This document shows positions 5,934 through 9,103 of a stretch of DNA of 9,103 nucleotides, piece after piece; position 1 is the stretch's first letter, and each line of letters begins with the position of its first letter. The DNA is from WGMK01 sp044359155 (GTDB lineage: Bacteria; Hydrogenedentota; Hydrogenedentia; Hydrogenedentales; JAEUWI01). The notes below the pieces were generated by a model that saw only the letters and a program-made list of their open reading frames with translations, was not told the DNA's origin and searched no databases. The stretch spans positions 1 to 9,103 of the forward strand of contig JBIKMR010000177.1 in NCBI GenBank assembly GCA_044359155.1, given 5' to 3'. The position numbers and the translations under genes were made by a program.

Positions 5934-6812
5934 ATGTCGGCAGAAGCAACATCCAATTCGGCGAACCAAGGGGGCGGGCTGATGGCGGCATTGCGCGGCC
6001 CGTGGACCATTGCCGTGTTCACGTGGCGCGAGAGTATGCGCAAGCGCACCCTGGTGGGTTTCCTGCTCTTGTCGCTGCTGGTCATCTTTGGTGCAACGTT
6101 CATGACCTCCTTCCTTGACCAGCAGACGGTGGGCGAGGAAGCACAGGACGTGGACATGAAGCTGATCAAGGACATCTGCGTCACCGCGATTTCCATCTTC
6201 GGCGTGTTGATTACCATCTTTATTTCTGCGGGCGCGGTTCCTGCAGAGGTTGAGAACAAGGTGATCTACACGGTGTTGTCCAAGCCGGTGCGCCGCATTC
6301 AGTATTTGCTGGGCAAGTTCATCGGCGTGCAGATGACGATCATCCTCAACCTTGCGTTGATGGGTGGGCTCTTCTTTGTGGCGCTCTACATTCGCCAGAA
6401 CATTCCACCCACGCTTTTGCTGTGGGCCATCTTGATGACCTACTTCGAGTTCCTCATCATCTCGGCCTTCACCTTTGCGGTGGCGGCCACGGCCAGTTCT
6501 TCGGTGTTGCCCACGATCGCGGGGTTGTTCATCTACATCACAGGCAATCTGACGGAATACCTGAGCGATGTGGCCGTGCGCTCGGAAGCCTCGACCGATA
6601 TTGTGGACAAGACGGTTGGCACGATCGCCAATGCATTGCACTCCATATTGCCAAACCTGCAGAATTTCAGTATGCGCATGGAGCTGGTGAACGGCCTGCC
6701 GAATGACGCGCCGAATTTTGACATGATGGACAACTTGATCCTCACCAGCCTCGTTTATAGCGCGGCTGGATTTGCGCTGGCCTATCTCATCTTCCGCCGC
6801 AAGGAACTCTAG
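5934..6812 (+). CDS. ABC-2 type transporter permease
   Basis: The product is 292 residues with about six membrane segments (near 40-60, 80-103, 130-152, 160-182, 190-208 and 267-286), the normal design of an ABC-2 permease. The loop after the second segment carries 'AVPAEVENKVIYTVLSKPVRR' (first residue Ala101) and 'LLGKFIGVQ', which match the conserved 'E.E..T...LLSKP..R..Y..GK..G' pattern of this family; Glu105 and Glu107 are its acidic pair. A larger extracytoplasmic loop (about 209-265) separates segments 5 and 6 and could contact a periplasmic partner. There is no second permease gene nearby, so a homodimer paired with two copies of the upstream ATPase is likely. GGAG lies nine bases before the ATG, within the end of the ATPase gene, and the downstream TPR-like gene begins after three bases. 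All this supports tight co-expression. Confidence 0.9.
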   Translation: MSAEATSNSANQGGGLMAALRGPWTIAVFTWRESMRKRTLVGFLLLSLLVIFGATFMTSFLDQQTVGEEAQDVDMKLIKDICVTAISIFGVLITIFISAGAVPAEVENKVIYTVLSKPVRRIQYLLGKFIGVQMTIILNLALMGGLFFVALYIRQNIPPTLLLWAILMTYFEFLIISAFTFAVAATASSSVLPTIAGLFIYITGNLTEYLSDVAVRSEASTDIVDKTVGTIANALHSILPNLQNFSMRMELVNGLPNDAPNFDMMDNLILTSLVYSAAGFALAYLIFRRKEL

Positions 6813-6815
6813 GCC

Positions 6816-8231
6816 ATGCGCGATGTAGCAGGAACCCTGCGCTGGGTGGCCATCGTGGCGGCGCTGCTTGCCGTGGGCGCTTATGTCCAGGGCGGCGTGT
6901 CCAAGATGCGCGAAGCCAAGGCTTTCTATCGCTGGATTCAGGCGGCGGCCACGAACGAGCGCATCCTGCAGAGCAGGTCGGACGAGTATACCGACAACGC
7001 GCTGTATGCCGAGGTTGAGTCATTGGCCGACACGCTGCTAGCGGGCAATACGCCGGTGACTACACCCGAGCCCACAGACTCCTCGCTGCTTTCGCAGTTG
7101 GTGGCCGACGTGAACAACAACCCGCTGATATGGGATTTCGCCAAGGGTGATTCCACCGCTGGACTACGCGCCAAGTTCATTGATTCCGCACGCAAGAACC
7201 AGCTGTTGTTTGCAAAGAACTTGGACTTTGCCGACGCGCAGGCGAAGAACGTGAGCTTGTTCAACATGTTCTTCGGCTTCCGCAAGATTGCCGCGAACTT
7301 GTTGTGGATCGAGGTGGACCGCAATTATCGCTTGGGCCAGGTGTACCGCGTCATCCCCATGATGAAGACGGTGACCGCGCTGGACCCGAATTTTGTGGAC
7401 GCGTACCTGATTGGTGCGTGGCACTTGGCTTACAACGTCACGGCGAAGATGTCTGATACGCCGCCCGCCTTGTTGCAGTGGAACGAGGAGTACCAGGCCT
7501 GTGTGGGTGACAAGGAAATTTTCTACCACGAGGCAGCGGAGTTCTTGAAGGACGGCGTGCGCAATAACCCGCGCGACTATAAGCTCTACTTCGATCTCGG
7601 CTTCGGTATATACAGCGAGAAGCTGCAGGATTACGACAACGCCGTGCTCTACCTGAACGAGGCGGTGCGCCAGCCGCATGAACGCTGGGTGCCGCGTATG
7701 CTTTACCGCGCGCTGGAAGCGAATGGGCAGTACAAGGAATCGCTTGCGGGGTGGCAGGGCTATAAGCAGCAGTATCCCACTACCGGGTTTGACACGGCGG
7801 ATCGGTTCATCATCCGCACGTCGGGCTTGGTGGAAGAGCAGAACGGTGACCAGCTGATGGCGCAGGCCCGCACCATTGAAGACGCCGCCAAGCGTGCCGA
7901 GATTGAGGCTCAGGCCAAGCACCATTACGACGAAGCGAAGCGCTTGTATGTTGAAGCGCAAGACCCGTATACGGCGGGGCGCATCATCATCATTGATGCG
8001 CGCGACCTGGCCGCGCAGGGGCGCTACCTCGAAGCACAGGCCCTCTTGGACTCTGCGCGCTGGGACGTGGGCGAGCTCTTCGAGACGATGTCCAACCTTA
8101 TCATCGAATACAAGCAGGCGGGCAACATTCCGCTGAACGTGTCCGAGCGCAAGGAAGTGATGCGTCGCGCTGAAGGTGGCTGCACGGGCGCGCCCGCCGC
8201 TGCCACGGAAGTGGTGCCACAACCGAGCTAG
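6816..8231 (+). CDS. Membrane-anchored TPR-like protein of unknown function
   Basis: I do not recognise this 471-residue protein as a named family. Residues 10-27 form one membrane segment preceded by Arg2 and Arg9, which suggests a signal anchor with the rest in the periplasm; no clear signal-peptidase site follows. Residues 60-150 are helical and poorly defined. The TPR-like part begins near 155 (FRKIAANLLWIEVD) and includes helix pairs at about 177-206 ('VTALDPNFVDAYLIGAWHLA', starting at Val186), 240-265, 256-287 ('LGFGIYSEKLQDYDNAVLYL', starting at Leu261) and 290-320. A charged helix at 340-385 may be a coiled coil, and 'AAQGRYLEAQALLDSA' (399-414) looks like another half-repeat. TPR proteins are usually protein-protein scaffolds. 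The gene follows the permease by three bases, has AAGGA ten bases upstream, and is closed by the hairpin at 8246. I infer an accessory subunit of the transporter, with low certainty. Confidence 0.75.
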   Translation: MRDVAGTLRWVAIVAALLAVGAYVQGGVSKMREAKAFYRWIQAAATNERILQSRSDEYTDNALYAEVESLADTLLAGNTPVTTPEPTDSSLLSQLVADVNNNPLIWDFAKGDSTAGLRAKFIDSARKNQLLFAKNLDFADAQAKNVSLFNMFFGFRKIAANLLWIEVDRNYRLGQVYRVIPMMKTVTALDPNFVDAYLIGAWHLAYNVTAKMSDTPPALLQWNEEYQACVGDKEIFYHEAAEFLKDGVRNNPRDYKLYFDLGFGIYSEKLQDYDNAVLYLNEAVRQPHERWVPRMLYRALEANGQYKESLAGWQGYKQQYPTTGFDTADRFIIRTSGLVEEQNGDQLMAQARTIEDAAKRAEIEAQAKHHYDEAKRLYVEAQDPYTAGRIIIIDARDLAAQGRYLEAQALLDSARWDVGELFETMSNLIIEYKQAGNIPLNVSERKEVMRRAEGGCTGAPAAATEVVPQPS

Positions 8232-8245
8232 CATACCCCCTTGTT

Positions 8246-8276
8246 GTGGCGGGGTTTCCGACCCCGCCACTCTTTC
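8246..8276 (+). terminator. Rho-independent-type terminator after the TPR-like gene
   Basis: GTGGCGGGGT (8246-8255), loop TTCCG, and ACCCCGCCAC (8261-8270) form a perfect 10-base GC-rich stem. It is followed by TCTTTC, a weak T-tract. It starts 14 bases after the stop codon of the TPR-like gene and is the only strong intergenic hairpin I saw in the window. It probably separates the transporter transcript from the yggS-type gene, perhaps with some read-through because of the imperfect T-run. Confidence 0.75.
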
Positions 8277-8285
8277 GACCGAAGG

Positions 8286-8310
8286 TCTCCTCTTTTCTCC
8301 TACTTGGAGA
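8286..8310 (+). promoter_or_regulatory. Ribosome-site hairpin in the leader of the yggS-type gene
   Basis: The likely ribosome site GGAG (8306-8309) is part of GGAGA (8306-8310), which can pair with TCTCC at 8296-8300 through a 5-base loop (TACTT). A second copy of TCTCC at 8286-8290 could pair instead. Either pairing would hide the ribosome site of the ATG at 8321. The stems are only 5 bases, so a real regulatory effect is uncertain. Confidence 0.3.
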
Positions 8311-8320
8311 TACCAAACCC

Positions 8321-8998
8321 ATGCCAAGCTCCCTTGTATCCAAGGATCAAATCGCCAGCAATCTCGTGGCGATTCAATCGCGCATTGTTGCCGCCGCCGA
8401 GGGCTCAGGTCGCGCGGCGGATTCCGTCACCTTGATCGCCGTGACCAAGTCCGTCGGCGTGCGCGAAGTGGAGATCCTCTACGAACTGGGAGTGCGGCAC
8501 TTTGGCGAGAACCGCCCAGAAGACTGCGGCGGCAAGGTGGCTGCGCTACCGGCGGATGCCGTATGGCATGAGATAGGCAATTTGCAACGGCGCAAGGCCA
8601 AGACAGCCGTGGCCCTGTTTCAGCGCATTGACGCGGTGGACCGGCTGGAACTGGCCGAGGAACTGCAAAAGCGCTGCGAGGAATTGCAGTTGCAGCGCGG
8701 TGTACTCATCGAGGTGAACGTGTCGGGTGAGGCCGCCAAGCATGGCGTCTCGCCCGGCGAGGTGGGGGAGATGCTGGCCAGCATCCGTACGCTGCCCAGC
8801 CTTACGGTGCACGGCCTGATGACGATGGCCCCTTTCGACGCGCCGGAGTCGGTGCTGCGCCCGGTCTTCTCCGGCCTGCGTCAGCTTGCGGAGCAACATG
8901 CCCTACCCGTCGTGAGCATGGGGATGACGGACGACTTCGAGCTGGCCATTGCGGAAGGGGCAACCGAGGTGCGCATTGGTCGGGCGTTGTTTGTGTAG
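8321..8998 (+). CDS. yggS: YggS/PLPBP-family pyridoxal-phosphate-binding protein
   Basis: The product is 225 residues, the usual size of the PLP-homeostasis protein (YggS, YlmE, PROSC), a cytoplasmic single-domain TIM barrel that binds PLP but has no known enzymatic activity. Family marks are in order: 'AVTK' with the PLP-binding Lys43, 'FGENR' (61-65), 'WHEIGNLQRRKAK' (82-94), 'VNVSGEAAKHG' (132-142), 'GLMTMAP' (165-171), 'SMGMTDDFELAI' (199-210) and 'EVRIGRALF' (216-224), the last two supplying phosphate contacts. Two small deviations are visible: Arg91 where many members have Asn in 'LQ.NK', and a C-terminal Val instead of the usual Gly after 'RALF', with no further tail. The ATG at 8321 is preferred over an upstream GTG at 8246, because the latter lies in the terminator stem and adds 25 unrelated residues. 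GGAG lies 11 bases upstream. Confidence 0.93.
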   Translation: MPSSLVSKDQIASNLVAIQSRIVAAAEGSGRAADSVTLIAVTKSVGVREVEILYELGVRHFGENRPEDCGGKVAALPADAVWHEIGNLQRRKAKTAVALFQRIDAVDRLELAEELQKRCEELQLQRGVLIEVNVSGEAAKHGVSPGEVGEMLASIRTLPSLTVHGLMTMAPFDAPESVLRPVFSGLRQLAEQHALPVVSMGMTDDFELAIAEGATEVRIGRALFV

Positions 8999-9049
8999 AA
9001 TAGCGCATCCAAGTTAATTCTCCCGATGCAAGGTTTAGTCATTTATCTT

Positions 9050-9054
9050 AGGTG
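9050..9054 (+). promoter_or_regulatory. Ribosome-binding site for the partial gene at the window end
   Basis: AGGTG lies five bases before the ATG at 9060. It supports this start over an ATG at 9026 in another frame. The 61-base gap after the yggS-type gene contains no hairpin of note, so the two genes could share a transcript. Confidence 0.5.
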
Positions 9055-9059
9055 TCCCC

Positions 9060-9103
9060 ATGAAAGAACAGCTCGAACAACTGCAAACCACGGCCCTTGC
9101 GGA
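9060..9103 (+). CDS. pheS: Probable phenylalanyl-tRNA synthetase alpha subunit, N-terminal fragment
   Basis: Only 14 codons are present, reading MKEQLEQLQTTALA. This resembles the N-terminal coiled-coil start of bacterial PheS proteins, which often open with 'M.EQLE.L...ALA.I..A'. PheS forms an alpha2-beta2 enzyme with PheT that charges tRNA-Phe. The fragment is too short for certainty; other proteins with an N-terminal coiled coil could look the same. The rest lies beyond the right edge. Confidence 0.5.
   Translation, partial: MKEQLEQLQTTALA

Noticed and set aside
5433..6641. A 402-codon open frame on the minus strand
   Set aside because: It lies opposite the ABC ATPase and permease genes, is extremely rich in His, Arg and Gln, and has no domain pattern. 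It is a typical GC-rich antisense shadow.
7164..8327. A 387-codon open frame on the minus strand
   Set aside because: It lies opposite the TPR-like gene, runs through the terminator hairpin and has no recognisable motif.
8991..9019. Possible promoter TTGTGT/TTAATT before the last gene
   Set aside because: Each hexamer matches only 3 of 6 consensus positions, so it is not distinguishable from background.
9026..9103. An ATG at 9026 opening a frame to the window end
   Set aside because: It has no good ribosome site and its residues look like nothing known, while the frame from 9060 resembles PheS and has AGGTG in place.
1..9103. Search for tRNA, rRNA, CRISPR repeats, insertion sequences and attachment sites
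   Set aside because: No cloverleaf-like segment, regularly spaced repeats, transposase motifs or flanking duplications were found by reading. Programs such as tRNAscan-SE were not available to confirm this.

Overview
The window is protein-coding, GC-rich bacterial DNA with very short intergenic gaps. The organism is probably Gram-negative: one gene encodes a FadL-type outer-membrane beta-barrel with a signal peptide and a C-terminal phenylalanine, and two other products are built to work in a periplasm. RadC and a YggS-type PLP protein are widespread and do not fix the lineage. I cannot name a phylum from sequence alone. I see no tRNA, rRNA, CRISPR array, transposase or phage gene.

Layout. 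(1) Positions 1-3553 hold two convergent pairs: the 3' end of a sulfotransferase gene (+) against a FadL/OmpP1-family gene (-), then radC (+) against an AI-2E/PerM-family membrane protein gene (-). Each pair is separated by only 4 bases, and the FadL-like gene and radC diverge from start codons 37 bases apart. (2) Positions 3554-3746 are a divergent promoter region. (3) Positions 3747-8231 hold a rightward run of four genes: a fusion of a MauE/DoxX-like membrane domain with a thioredoxin-like domain, an ABC ATPase, an ABC-2 permease, and a membrane-anchored TPR-like protein. The last three are separated by exactly 3 bases each. The 153-base gap before the ATPase holds a good sigma70-like promoter and a 50-codon ORF with a strong Shine-Dalgarno sequence. 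(4) A rho-independent-type hairpin at 8246-8270 ends this run. It is followed by a yggS-type gene and the first 14 codons of what is probably pheS.

How the genes may work together. The ATPase and permease should form an ABC-2 transporter, probably an exporter, with the TPR-like protein as a periplasmic partner. The predicted topology of the MauE/thioredoxin fusion puts both of its cysteine pairs on the periplasmic side, as expected for a machine that passes electrons to a thioredoxin-like domain. Whether it serves the transporter is inference from position only. This fusion and its neighbours are the most interesting part of the window. The other genes look like ordinary housekeeping or envelope genes.
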